Shown: one piece after another, positions 37,584 to 49,680 of the stretch
Layout: every line of letters starts with the position of its first letter
How positions within the stretch are numbered: the first letter of the stretch is position 1
From: Mytilus galloprovincialis
Lineage: Eukaryota > Mollusca > Bivalvia > Mytilida > Mytilidae
NCBI RefSeq assembly: GCF_965363235.1
Contig: NC_134846.1
Location: forward strand, 64,097,121 to 64,161,120
DNA: 64,000 nucleotides
Direction of reading: 5' to 3'
Position numbers and translations under genes: made by a program
Notes under the pieces: generated by a model
The model's database searches: none
Seen by the model: only the letters and a program-made list of their open reading frames with translations
What the model was told of the DNA's origin: nothing

Positions 37584-37830
37584 AATGCGGGTCACCGACC
37601 TTTTAAGAGAGATAGATCACAGCTTTAACTATATTGTATGAAAATCTGTTTATGGTTAGCAGTTCACATGATTGATATGCAGGACAACATCGAGTTTTGG
37701 GTCGTTTGATAAATTCGTAAGGTCAGAAGTGAAGGCTATGAGTTGGTAATAAAATACAGAAAAAACCAAAGAAAAGGTGGGGTTCACCGACCTTTAAAGA
37801 GAAAGAGATCCTTCCAAACACCGAATATAC
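36940..37830 (+). repeat. Diverged tandem repeat with GGGGGTCACCGACC
   Basis: GGGTCACCGACC recurs near 36984, 37193, 37587 and 37785. A block of about 60 bp (AAATTACAGATTTGTATTAT ... GTATTGAAGTACAG) recurs at 37118 and 37500, and TCTGTTTATGGTTA plus ATGATTGATATGCAGG recurs at about 37323 and 37650. Units of about 330-390 bp, with a long oligo-A at 37562-37584. Confidence 0.75.
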
Positions 37831-38590
37831 TATCCTATTGCTTATAGTATCTAAGATATGGACCTAACCTTGTTCACTGATCCATGAAATATAGTTATCC
37901 TATTACTGATAATAAGATAGAATTTAACATTTACAAAAAATCTTAATTTTTTTTCAAGTAGTCACTGAACCATGAAAATGAGGTCAAGGACATATGACAT
38001 ATGACTGACGGAAACTTCATAACGTGAGACATTCATATACAAAGTATGAAGCATCCAGGACTTCCACCTCCTTAAATATAAAACGTTTCATGAGTTAGCT
38101 AATGCCGCTTCCTCCAGATCACTATCCCTATGTCGAGCGCAGGCTTGACAAAAATGATTCCTCCACTTTTCCTCCAAGTTTGATATGGAATAACTCTAAC
38201 CTCATTATAGTTCAATCAAAAAATAAAATAGGTGCATAATGTATTATGTCTCCTTGAAAACTTCGGGACTTGCATGTCACACTTTTTTTTGGTGGTTATC
38301 TGTTAAAGAGTTAATGGCTTAGATTAAGATGTTGTTTGTATCTGTCCCAAGTCAGGAGACATGTAGTTCAGTGTTTGTGGTATGTTGCTGTATATACAAT
38401 GACATGTATCTTTATTTTCATGTATTGCTCTGTACATAAATCAGGCCTCTGGTGATTATAAGTATCAATGGTCCAGGACGAATCTATATATATCATATCC
38501 TATCCACATTTGTGATAGGGCATAATGCAATATAATCTTTGTTTCTACATAAAATACAAATAAACAACTTGCAGTATAGGTGACATTTAT
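37831..38590. other. 3' flank of the transposase-exonuclease gene
   Basis: No exon. A diverged fragment at 38330-38440 (TGTCCCAAGTCAGGAGACATG) belongs to the TTCTCGTTTGAATT repeat family. TTTATT at 38602-38607 is a possible polyadenylation signal for the minus-strand gene that ends at 38821. Confidence 0.5.
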
Positions 38591-38820
38591 AATTATAACC
38601 ATTTATTTGTGGACATACTTATGGTCCCATACATTTACAGATCCATATACAATGTAACATTAAGTCCAAAATCAATTTATAAAATTCTGTGTATAAAGCA
38701 GGAGATTATACAAAAAATATTTACAGACAAGTCATGATTGGTGATGAAAATTACCAAAAAGGTTAGCTGAAAAGATATACATGTAATATATAAGTCAATA
38801 CAATTACAAAGAATTATCAA

Positions 38821-41800
38821 CTAGCTTTCAGGTGTAAGGAAGTCAAATATTTTGCGAATGACCTTCATGCAATTTGTGACTCGAACATTTCCTCTGTCAG
38901 TTTTTTCAGACAATAAAGCTTTTAATCCTTCTAGACCCATTCTCTCAATAGACAGTTTCAGATGAGAAAGCTTTAAGTTGGATTTTGATGCCTTCAAAGC
39001 AGTGGCTCGTGTAATTGCTTTACAAGCAATGGCTTCAATGTAAGACTTCAGATTGTCTTTCTGGACTATACAATCATAAGGATGACTTACAGGAAATACA
39101 AATGAATCCAGATTGTTTAAGGCTTTTGAGGTTAATAATTTAAACAATGCTCTAGTGTCATCAACTGCATTATGTGCACAATAGTTTTCACCGAGAAGAT
39201 GTGACACTAATGAAGTTTGAGAATATGATGGTAATCCTGGCATTATTTTCTTAAATAACTCCAGAGTGTCTACAAACCCACATACGTGAGATGAAAACTC
39301 ATTCCACATCTGATTTGCCTTTAAAGAATGATACAAAACATGGCAATCGAATCGTTTGATGTTGTGTCCTACTAGAACTGGCTTGGATGGATATTTGGAA
39401 AGAAATGTTATAAAATCAGTGAGAGCTTCATGCGGTAACTTGTATGAAACAGGTTGTAAATTATAAAACATCTGATTCGCAGAAACGGTAATTTTTGTTA
39501 TTTCGGAGGCCTGTATTGAGATAGGTTGGTTTGGAAAGATGTAACTGCTAAATTCATTATTGCTTGAAGTTGCAGCAATCTGTATAACATCTGATGTTCT
39601 ATCTGGAAGAAAAAATATTTAAAAAATCTCAATTTATACAAAATATGTCACCTGCTAATTCTATAGTTTAAGCAATTGACATATTAATCTTATCACCAAA
39701 ATGAACCGAAAATGAAAAGAAAAACAAAATTTTTTTTTCAGGATTTATTATTCTCATATTGCATTTACAGTATGCAATGTTCAATTTTCTTCAGTTTTTC
39801 AGTGAAGCCTCCTGTATGATATAGGTTATTTTCATTGTTGAAGTCTGTTTTCTTGCCTTTAATTGCCCACCAGTAGCGAATACAGAAATTTTTATAAGAG
39901 GGGGCCAGCTCCGGTCATGCTTCAGAGATTCCCTATATAATCAACCAAATTTTTCCAAGAAAAGGGGATGCCCAGGTCCTCTGGGCCTCCCCCCTAAATC
40001 CGCCTCTGCCTACTTTCATTTCATTTAAACTGCAGGTTGATAGAGTCTCAATGGCAATCGTACCACATCTCCTTTTTTCATATAGATAGTTTCAGAAATT
40101 TGTATGGTCAATTTTCCTGCTGTCATATATATATGTATGGTCAATTTTCCTGCTGTCATATATATATGTATGGTCAATTTTCCTGCTGTCATATATATAT
40201 ACATTTATCTTTTTACCCTTAATATTCAACTGAAATCATATAATAGTATTACTTCAAAAAGAAGAATAAAAATTAAGTTTGTTCAAGGTGCAATAACCAA
40301 TGTATATATACTATGTGTATAAACATGAAGTATGTTCATATAATTTATTATAAAACCCAATCAAATTCATTTTGTTTTTAATTTAAAATGTTAAACTTTT
40401 TTCATATTAAGGACTTACATAGGCTTGTAGTTTCTAAATCAAAGACTACCAGTGGAGCTGTAGAAATATCTATCGGTATACATAAAGATGCATTCCTTGG
40501 AGCGGGGATTTCTTCATCTAACTGCTCATTGTCCATTCCTATAGCACATTAAGTTTTGTAAAGACAAAATTGCAGATTTCAATTGTTATATACATGTATG
40601 GTATAAATGTGTTTGTACATAAGTAAATGCAATACCAAATGTTTAATGTATGTTCGATTGTATAACTTTGCATCAATTTAACATACAAATAAACAGGCTC
40701 TCCATTTAATAGATAATTGTATTGTATTTGAAGATCTTTACCTAATGGATAACTTTTTCCCAATGTCATGATTTGGTTTTTGAGATATACATTTGCAAGC
40801 CAAAATCTACATTTTATCCATATTTCTAGTTTAAGCCATGGCGACCATCTTGGTTAGCTGGCCGGGTCATTAAACACATATTTTTAACTAGATACCCCAA
40901 TGATTATTATGTCCAAGTTTGGTTGAATTTGACCCAGTAGTTTCAGAGGAGAAGATTTTTGTAAAAGTTAACAGACGATAAATGACGATGAAGAAAGATG
41001 ACGGACGCCAAATGCAAAGTGATGAGAAAAGCTCACTTGGCCCTTTAGGCAAGTTGAGCAAAAGATGAAATATCTTAAATAAAAACTGCGTGAGAAGAGC
41101 AATACATTAAGCCATTTTTATGAGGGCTAGGATAACATTTAAAAAAAGGGCAGGATAGAAGTTTTGATTAAAGAAAATGCAATGAGATTTACCTATTTCA
41201 CTTTCATAAGTTCTTCCTTCTCTTATTTCAACTCCGGTACTTTTCACTGATCTTTCTTTTTTTAGATTGATTCTTCTTTTTTGTGCTGCTTTGTTTTGGC
41301 TCTTTCGGATTTTTATCCCTCTTTCCATTCAATCGTATAGCACTCTTGATAGTCTCATTCCCTGGTGACAATCCAGCTGCTTCACTTACTTTAAAATATA
41401 AATAAAAAAACAAAATGTATAAATAAGATATGAGTATCGTCTTAACAATAATTTAAGAATTGACTCTTTCTTTTTGTTTAAAAATTTTACTTTGATGTAA
41501 AAGCATTGATCAAGGCACATGTTCTATTTAGTTAGGTTTGTTGTCTGTTTAACACATGCCCCATTTCAATTCTAAATTTTATTTCTTAAAATAACAGTTC
41601 ACCTTTGAAATATACTGGTTGTATATAGTGAGATAACAGATTTCCCTTAACTTGTTTTTAAACATTAGGGAGCCATTATTGAATTTCAGTTGGGGGAGGG
41701 GGTATGTTGTGGGATTAACATTTTTTTTCCGCACAAAGTTATTTCATTGAGTCTGTGATGTGAATAATCATTTTTTCTTCTTCTTCAAAATTAAAAACTA

Positions 41801-43194
41801 TCAAGGGAAAATCTGGATTCTGAATATTTTTTCGTCATATGCTTGAACAGTATATTTTTTTTCATCAATATACATTGGAATAACTTTTTTATGGAAAAAA
41901 AAACCAGTGTAATTTGCAAATATTTAATATTACCTTTGACACATAACCATATCCCTCATTCTTTTGTAATACTGCGGCACTGACACGATAATTTAAACTG
42001 GAAGAGCCTGAATAATGTTTATTTTTTGCTGTTTTGGTTGAGACCGTATGGTTAAAGCTCTCATTTGCTTGGGAACTGGCAAGTTTTGATAGTTTCTTTG
42101 ATTGGCTCTCTATTTTTCCCAGAAACAATTTCTCCAGATCAGCTTTTAGACTTTCAGATTTCAAGTCCTTTCCGAATGGTAAATTTGTGTGCCTGTATGA
42201 CGCTCTGTCTTTTAAAATTCCACACCATTTTATATCACAGTTTTCGTGTTTCCCACAATCGTAACTACTCGGCCATTCTCGCTACGCAGTACAATAACCT
42301 CGTATGCACTACGGAGAAATTCTTCTTAAATTGTTGGCCGGAATTGTAGTAATCCGCGACACAAAGAAGTTCTATCCTCCAGGTGGCGCTATAATTTGGT
42401 TACATATCACAGTAATCAAGAACTTTAACTCTGCCAAATATTTTGGCGCGAAAGAAGGAGCAAAGTAAATAAGTAATGGTAAAAAATTTGTACCATTCCA
42501 GTCGAAAAAATATAAAATTCAATCGGATCGGAAAATTTTCCGGACAGGAGCAAGTTAAATCAGTAGTGGTAAAAAAAATGTACCAGTCCAGTCGAAAAAA
42601 TATAATTTTGAATCGAATCGGAAAATTTTCCGGACAATGATTCCTCCGCCTAATGCATACGAGGTTATTTCTTCGTGCAACCAGAAAGGCCGAGTTGTTC
42701 CGATTGGTGTTTCCCATACATATGATCGATCATGCCTCTGACTCCTTTTTCTATCTTTTCTGGAGAACCTTGATTTTGTGCCAACATGTAGGAATAGTTT
42801 TTGGTAATTGCATTAATTACCATTGGTGTCAACTCTTTTTGTCTTGGTTTAAGACTGTAAAGCTTTTTAGTGACATTTATGATGATATGATTTCTGTCGC
42901 TTGTTTTTACCATTTTAGAATTTGGTAGTAGTTTCTTTGCCCTGTCAAACCCAACTGAATCATCATCACCTGCCAGTTCATTTATATCGATATTTTGTTC
43001 ATGTACATCCTTCACCAACTGAACTACCATGTCTGGTTCCATGCCCTTTGCTGTCCCCGACCAGTTTTTCTTACAGTTGTGGGGTAAAGATGGTCCTCCC
43101 TTCTTTTGTGCATTCCGACATACACGGCAACCAGATATTCTGACGGTGTGATGCACAATTTTCCCTGTTTTTTCCCCTATCAGTGAGGCCACAC
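38821..43194 (-). CDS. Mutator-like transposase domain fused to DEDDh 3'-5' exonuclease (5'-incomplete, interrupted copy)
   Basis: Minus-strand exons: 43194-41934 (split by a 451-bp insertion), about 41390-41193, 40538-40419 and 39602-38821, about 630 residues once the insertion is set aside. The first exon matches the metazoan Mutator-like transposase domain: ISGCRVCRNAQKKGGPSLPH, NWSGTAKGMEPDMV, AGDDDSVGFDRAKK, KTSDRNHIIINVTKKLY, KWCGILKDRASYRHTNLPFG and SSQANESFNHTVSTK. A lysine-rich linker follows (KAAQKRRINLKKERSVKSTG). Exons 3-4 carry a full exonuclease active site: VVFDLETTSL (Exo I, D and E), GHNIKRFDCHVLY (Exo II, D) and CAHNAVDDTRALF (Exo III, H and D), plus a helical tail of about 95 residues. 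Splice phases join exon 2 to 3 and 3 to 4 in frame. Signs of decay: no N-terminal exon in the 1.5 kb upstream, one frame change inside exon 2 near 41310, a poor acceptor at exon 2, and the insertion. The exonuclease half is open throughout and may still be used. Confidence 0.7.
39871..40008. mobile_element. Small hAT-like MITE in intron
   Basis: Ends CAGTAGCGAATACAG (39871) and, on the other strand, CAGAGGCGGATTTAG (40008) are imperfect inverted repeats of hAT type. 138 bp, rich in GGGG/CCCC. No convincing 8-bp target duplication. Confidence 0.5.
40102..40200. repeat. 33-bp tandem repeat, three units
   Basis: GTATGGTCAATTTTCCTGCT begins units at 40102, 40135 and 40168; each unit ends in an ATATAT run. 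Intronic. The period is a multiple of three, so it keeps a chance reading frame open, but there is no evidence of coding. Confidence 0.9.
40835..41068 (-). repeat. GCTCACCTGGCC-family element in intron
   Basis: Runs from TGGCGACCATCTTGG through CCAAGTTTGGTTGAATTTGA and a GATGACGGACGCCAAATG end to AAAGCTCACTTGGCCCTTTA. Common bivalve non-autonomous element; a fragment in the opposite orientation is at 29115-29180. Confidence 0.75.
42246..42716. mobile_element. Mutator-type MITE (451 bp) inserted in the transposase exon, 10-bp target duplication
   Basis: The element spans 42256-42706. Its ends are inverted repeats of about 55-60 bp: CAATCGTAACTACTCGGCC from the left and CAATCGGAACAACTCGGCC from the right, both continuing to AATAACCTCGTATGCA. 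It is flanked by GTGTTTCCCA on both sides (42246-42255 and 42707-42716). A 10-bp duplication and long inverted repeats point to the Mutator superfamily (9-10 bp). Taking out the element and one copy of the duplication leaves HMYGKH followed directly by ENCDIKWCG in frame. The interior has two direct units of about 110 bp sharing CCAGTCGAAAAAATATAA and CGGAAAATTTTCCGGACA. Confidence 0.88.
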
Positions 43195-43539
43195 CTGAAA
43201 AGTGAAATGCATATGTTAATGCAAATAAGTGTAAATATGTAGTTATCATGTTGCTATACTACTCATTTAAAATGATGGTTTAATAATTCTTATGTGGTTT
43301 GCATATCTATAAATACTTGACTTGGATAAGTCAATTCAAATTTTTCTCTTGGTTTAAAATTAGATAAACCATGTTTCCGAAACTCATTTCATAATCTGTT
43401 CATACATGATACACATGCTTGCAGGGATCCTATGATTTTCAGCAAATTGAGATTGAATAACAAATAATAACAAGAAGTTATTGTAACAGGATGCTGTTAC
43501 GAAGTCTCCCAAACAAGGCTCCCATAATTCGCCATTTCC
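43195..43539. other. Sequence upstream of the transposase exon
   Basis: The acceptor TTTTCAG lies at 43201-43195. I looked for the missing N-terminal exon of the transposase here and found none. Confidence 0.5.
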
Positions 43540-44060
43540 ATGGTCCCATATTTTATTAGATTTGTTTAATTATCCCATACAAAAATATATAAGGTTTTGA
43601 GGTGGGGATCTCTACTATTTACAAGTTTTCAAACAGAAAGTTGTGGGGTGACCCCATATACTCCCCCTATTTTTTTTATCGTCCCATACAAGAATAAAAA
43701 TGGTTTAGTGTGGGAATCTCAACCGTTTACAAGTTCTCAAACAAGAGGGGGTGGGTGACCCCTAAGGACTTCCCTTTTCTTTCATTTGATTTGTTTTATT
43801 GTCCCATACAAGAATATACATGGTTAAAGGGTGGGGATCTGAACTGTTTACAAGTTCTCAAACAAGAGGGGGTGCGCGTTACCCCAGGGACTTCCCTTTT
43901 ATTTCATTTGATTTGTTTAATTGTCCCATACAAGAATATATATGGTGTAGGAGTGGGGATCTGGACCGTTTACATGTTCTCAAACAAGAGGGGGTAAGGG
44001 GTGACCCCCAGGAACTTCCCTTTCATTTCATTTGATTTGTTTAATTCAAGAATATATATG
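43540..44060 (+). repeat. Minisatellite, about 120-bp units
   Basis: Four to five units; GTCCCATACAAGAATA recurs at 43681, 43801 and 43923 with an older unit near 43572. Each unit has GTTTACAAGTTCTCAAACAA, GAGGGGGT and a run of C or G, then TTTCATTTGATTTGTTT. Confidence 0.9.
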
Positions 44061-44709
44061 ATTTTGCAAAAAAAGTTGTGTACAAAAATGAATATAAGTT
44101 TCGCCGCGATAAATAAATGATCCGTACTATCAGCCGGTAAAAAATGAATATTCTATCAGCAAGAAATCTCCATCACACTGAAAACCAAATGGTTAAATAA
44201 TGCTGTCGAATTTAATCATGATTTGAACGGAGCAATTTTTGAGTTTATGTCATATAAACAGGAAAATAACTTAATTCATATTATTATTATAATCATATTT
44301 ATTCAATAAAAGTAACTTCTGTAAAAATTCACAATAAAGTCCACGTTCTTGTAATCTTGTTACACTTAACCCAAACAAGTCCTGCATTGAATATCGACTG
44401 CATGTTGTTACAACCTGTTTTACACTACATGTAAACATGGTATCAATGTGAACGCAATTTAAGTTTTAGTGTAGAGTACATTTACAACACACCGAGTTTA
44501 GCTCAATGTGAACACCGCCTAACATAATGAAATATTGCTGTCAGAAAGCGCTTTGATCAGAAAAAAGGAGGCATTTTTTTTTTATTATTTGACGTAGGTA
44601 TTAGTACTGTGATACTCAAAAACTGAGATTGCTTAGTTTAGTACATTCATACATTATGCTTTAACTGAAAGGGGAAATGAAGGGAGATTGATATGTTTCA
44701 ACAACGACT
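44061..44709. other. Spacer, no gene seen
   Basis: A/T-rich, no exon supported. Ends at the inner boundary of the right arm of the inverted duplication (about 44710). Confidence 0.5.
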
Positions 44710-45381
44710 TAAGAGTTCAAATGATGCTACTGGACACCAAATTGTCACCACTTTGTATTGACTTCTTAAAATACACAAGATGTTCTGATATATTTCGATT
44801 TAATAATTGTAGGCATCAAGTTAATGTTGAACTATAAATATTTCTAGTTATCTAGTTATCCGTCTTTATGACTGTTACAGAATTTTTTATCATATTTATT
44901 TTAACAGAGGTCTAAAATATTTTTGGTGTCTTAAAAAATCGGTAAAGAATAAATATAAAGAATAAAATTATTACAAGCGACTTATGAAATTTCCGAAAAA
45001 GTACAGTGAGGAGGGCATTTTCTTTCAAAATTAAAAGATTGGATGTTATATTTCTTAGTAATACGTGGTATTACAGATATTATATCAGGATTCTAATGTA
45101 ATGCAGTCGGTCATTTTAATTGTGTGTTCAGTAAAAGCTTCAAATGTTTGCTGGTCGTTTAAAGAAAATAAACGAAATCGTGTACTGCTGTCTGCCTAAC
45201 AGAAAGTGACAACTTTATGACACGTTTCTCAAAAAGTTGAAGTTGAAACAGTTTACTAGCTATATTTTTCCGTGGTTTTAGTGGCATCACATGCCTTCTT
45301 AAAACGTGAATTAATATCATAAACATATTACATTTATTCGCATTTGCCCATGATAAGATAAGAATCATTCCATATGTCATA

Positions 45382-48300
45382 ATGGCAAAGCTACTTGTCC
45401 TTTTTCAATTCTCGTTTATGGATCATCAGCGAAAAATTCAAAACGTATTCTTCTGACTGATCCTGACTTTGCAGACAACCAACAATTACATAAGGATGTG
45501 CAAAATTTAAAAGCTCTTGTACAGCAAATGCAAGGAACCATTCAAAACCAAGCACGAATGATCGAAAAATTCGCAGTCACAGGTACTGTAAACTTATTGA
45601 ATTTAGTGCTGCATAATGCTAACAATTTGTGTGAAACTTTTTAAAGCATATACAGAAATTTTTTGCAGTCTTGATTTACTAATGACCAAGCAATTTGTTA
45701 TCATACGGACTGTTTTGTGAATTGCATAGCGTGCTATTTTGTAATTTATATGTAAACGACTTTTGATTATCTTTCTTATGTACAACACGCGCTGAATGGA
45801 CTAACCCAAACATTTCCATAAATGAAAATAAAAGGGTTACACGTACGTCGACACTATTGGATTAATAGTGATGCAATTCGTTAATTGATTTTAAATTTTA
45901 AATTTCAAACGAGTGTCAAGAGCAAGAACAGTGTTAATTAATTTTTGGTACAATGTCTTATATTTCATCGAACCAAAATCGCCCGAACCAATGGTTAACA
46001 TAACTGCGCCACCTGCTAGTATCATTATAAAAAAATATATGTTAGGAAATTTCGGATAGATTTTCCTTCGTAGTGTGTGTGTGCTATAAGCAAATGCTAT
46101 CATATATAGATAAAAAAAATTATTATTATATGCCTATACTTTCCTTTTCTGTAGCACCTTCTGTTGTAGTGTATATTAGATGGGGAAGGAAGGACTGTGC
46201 AGGGAACGATACCGATCTTGTTTACTCAGGTTCTTATGCATTTTTTATCTATTGTTACATTTTTGCAAAAATTTAAAATGCTACTTCTTAAAAGTTTTAA
46301 CAACGGAAAATTGTGTTTCCCGGTGTTTGAAATTTATTTAGAAACTTCAAAGGGAAAACTGTGCGCTGGGGTCATTTTTTGTATCTTGTCTTTCACTTTT
46401 GCATAAGTGCTCTTCCTATATGCAATTTTTGTTTTTCTTTGTTGCCATATTCTTTTTGTTTGTGTTTTATTGTAATTAAAACTACAACATTTTTTGACTG
46501 TTGTACCCCTGTTTTTGACTTTTTTACCAATTACGACTCTGTTTGTTTTATTCGCACATCGTTATCAATATAATGGAATGTTATGCGACTGTCATACAAG
46601 GGATAGATTTTTTAAAACCAGCTTTATTCCACGATTTTATCATAAGGAAATGTATTTACCAAATCGGGAATATAACCGTTGCTTCGTCTGTTTGGTGTGT
46701 TAGTTCTTTTTGGTTTTGCCATTTTGATTAGGGACTTTCCGTTTTGAATGTTCCTTGGAGTTTGGTATTTGTGTTATTTTACTTTTTAACAATGTACAAA
46801 ACATTAGTTAATCAAAATCCATTTATTCACTTTTCGGCTACAAATTCACACTTTTTTGTCATCAAATAGGAAATCAACTTTGGTATTGTTTTTGTAAATT
46901 GTTATTCTATCAATTAGGTTGCTAGTTTGGGCTGGCTAGTTTTTTCAATTGAATTGTATCACATGTTTAATGTCGGTGCATTAATAGCCAATCCTACGGT
47001 TCGAGTTTTTTTTTATTGTTAATGGTCGTTCTGTTGCTTATAATAACTCACATTCACTTTATTTGTGCTTAGGTGGATTGCTGTCTCATTAAAAAATCAT
47101 ATCGCATATCCTTATTTGTATGTTGAAATAAAATGGAAGTGAAAAACGTTATCTTTAGATTTAAAAAGTCACCTTCGACATTAGGATATTGGCGATAGAT
47201 AACTTCTCTTATACTGCTTAAAAAAGCGTGCAAGTTATGGAACCTATGGGGAAATAATGAGCTACATCATGTTTAATAAAATGATAGATAGCTTGGCAAT
47301 GATTCCAAAATATGTTTTCTATAATTTTTTACTGAAAAAAATGTTATTAGAGGTGTACTTCAGCGAGGTCTGGCGGCAGTCCCTCTGTACGTTTAAAAAA
47401 CAAAAAACAGTGCAAATTTCATTTTTTTAGCCCTGTGAACCCATTTTGTGCTACTTACCAATCAATTTGATTGATTGTTCATTTGTTCTCGACCTGAACC
47501 AATTGCATCAGTCATCACTGTAATGTTCTGACCTTAACCTTCTGTCACTTATTACGTTCAGATGTACCCTTTCGTTTTAAAAGCTGTGTCACTGACGAAA
47601 GAAATGCCAGTCTTTATATAAATAAAAATGAAACCTGAACTCAAACTTAGATCAGCGTTATACTACTGTTGCCTTTATTAATCTAGGTAACATGATGAAG
47701 TAATCTACGCATACTAGTTACAAGTTGTAAGTCTGAAGTCATTTGATAAAAACATAAAATTGAAAATATCTACAAAAGAGTCAATTATTTCACACTGTCC
47801 TTTCAGCTGTTAAAAAAACTATAGTTTTACAACCATCCTACTTCTTTGTGCTTCTTCCACAAGAAATTCAGCAATATTGTAATGTCTTCTATTCATTTGT
47901 GGAAATAAGATCTGGCGATAAGACGCCGGATCCGCACTTTTAACTTTTAAAGTCTGGCATGATTTTTGCTATGTAAATCAATGAAGATCGCTATATGATA
48001 TTATGGGGGAGGGGGCATTTTGTAAGATCTTAGCGAGTTTTAAACATGCTCACGCTTTGCATTCCAATGCATTTCATGTTGCTTCGAAAATACATTTTAG
48101 GAATTTCTGGGGGTGGACACTATTCAGAACAGGGACGCGCAGCAGAACCAATTTGTCTTCCACACGACCCACACATTGGAAACACTATTAACAACAACCT
48201 CTATACTTCTGTATACGGCTTGGAATATCAAGAAAACTTAGGTAGTAGTTTATATGATACAGATGTGCCTTGTGCCGTGTGTATGGCGAATCATATTACC

Positions 48301-48561
48301 TCCAAAGTGATAATTCCTGGCAAAATAACTTACCTGGCTGGATGGCGAAAAGAATATAGTGGCATGTTGGTAGCAAGGTATCACGGGCACGTTGGTGCAT
48401 CTTCTTTCATCTGTATTGACCAGCATCCAGACGTACTTGAAGCTGGGGCTGGAAATGAAGATGGTTATTTCATTTATCCAGCGATCGCTAAATGTGGATC
48501 TTTAAAATGTCCACCGTATGTTCAGAATACAAGGATTAGCTGTGTTGTTTGCACCAAGTAA
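45382..48561 (+). pseudogene. Short-chain collagen C4-like gene, copy B (frame problem in exon 1)
   Basis: Exons correspond one to one with copy A: 45382-45582, 46155-46229 and 48101-48561. Exon 1 starts ATGGCAAAGCTACTTGTCC, but the T run that follows is one base shorter than in copy A, so the frame leaves the signal peptide after about eight residues and meets a stop; the downstream exon 1 sequence is otherwise intact. Exons 2 and 3 are open: PSVVVYIRWGRKDCAGNDTD, then GGGHYSEQGRAAEPICLPHD to ISCVVCTK. Exon 3 has lost a cysteine kept in copies A and D (ITCLTGW in A, ITYLAGW here) and changes AGYHGH to ARYHGH, which fits relaxed selection. A homopolymer error in the assembly is the alternative for the exon 1 change. 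AATAAA at 48571-48576. Confidence 0.8.
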
Positions 48562-49399
48562 TGAATATACAATAAATGTTTTTAATGAAACACTTTGTGT
48601 GTTACTCAAGCCATGAAAATGCATGCATATTTACAAGCAGATTTGTTACGCCAACAACAATTTCTATGTCTATGTCAATAACGATATTGGCTGGTCACTC
48701 ATTTGAAGTCTGGATAAGTAACTAAGTTACGATCCTTTGAAGGACAGTTGTGATTTCTGTGTGGTTTGTACTACAATATTTCAAATTATTATTATATAGA
48801 AATGACTTTTTTGAAATGTCTTTTCGTGTAATCTTCATCATCCTATTTACTGTGTCTGTTGCTGTCTGTTTAATTCCCCCTTTCAATAATATAGCATACG
48901 CATAACACATTCAAAGAAAAGATTCAAACTATCTAATTTCTTGCTTTAATTTTGGAGATATAACATACCGAAAATAGACTGGTTTTCCAAAGAGAATTGA
49001 CTGTGACTGTCATCAGATTGTAGATAACTTTTTGAACTCTATTGTTTTGAATCAAAATTCATGATAAAACTTCATTACTCCCGAAAATACACGTCTTCAT
49101 AAATATCTTAACTATACGATCGAATATTTAGATTATATATTTTCTGTAAACCCACCAGATTTTTCTTTAAATGCAGGTGAAATGAAATTTTAGTCCATTA
49201 GCTCATTTTTACAAAATGAAGCATTCAGTTTCAGATATACAATGAGGTAATATCAAATCCAACGACTCTAAATAATGTGGATCTAAGCAATTATAGATCA
49301 CTGTACTTTCAGCAACTAGCCCGATCCATACCGTATTGTCAGCTACGAATCCCAATCATGTCAAAATAAAAATTTAATAAAATTATAATAAAACAAAAA

Positions 49400-49680
49400 A
49401 AAAAACAAGAATGTGTCCATAATACACGGATGCTCCACTGACTCAGCTATCATTTTCTATGTTCAGTGGACCATGAAATCAGGGTCAAAACTCTCATTTG
49501 GAGGGATCATATCATAGGGAACATGTGTACTAAGTTTCAAGATGATTGGATTTCAATTTCATCAAAAACTACCTTACCCAAAAACTTTAACCAAAAACTA
49601 TAACCTGAAGCGGGACAGATTGACGGATGAACGGACGGACGAACGGACGCACAGACCTAAAAACATAATGCACATAGGTT
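49400..49680 (-). repeat. GTCCG / TTAAAGTTTTTGG family copy in right arm, unit 1
   Basis: Reverse-oriented copy of the repeat at 29960-30240: AAGAATGTGTCCATAATACA, CTATGTTCAGTGGACC and ACTTTAACCAAAAACTATAA, with an ACGGACGGACGAACGG run at 49628-49648. Unit 2 holds the same block at 53030-53310. Confidence 0.75.

Noticed and set aside
39871-40008. 8-bp target duplication for the small hAT-like MITE
   Set aside because: Flanks TTGCCCAC and CCTACTTT do not match.
40037-40322. Small repeat protein with GQFSCCHIYMY units
   Set aside because: Produced by three 33-bp tandem units in an intron; no start context or homology.
42653-43143. Plus-strand frames over the transposase exon
   Set aside because: Antisense shadows of the minus-strand exon, whose product has clear family motifs.
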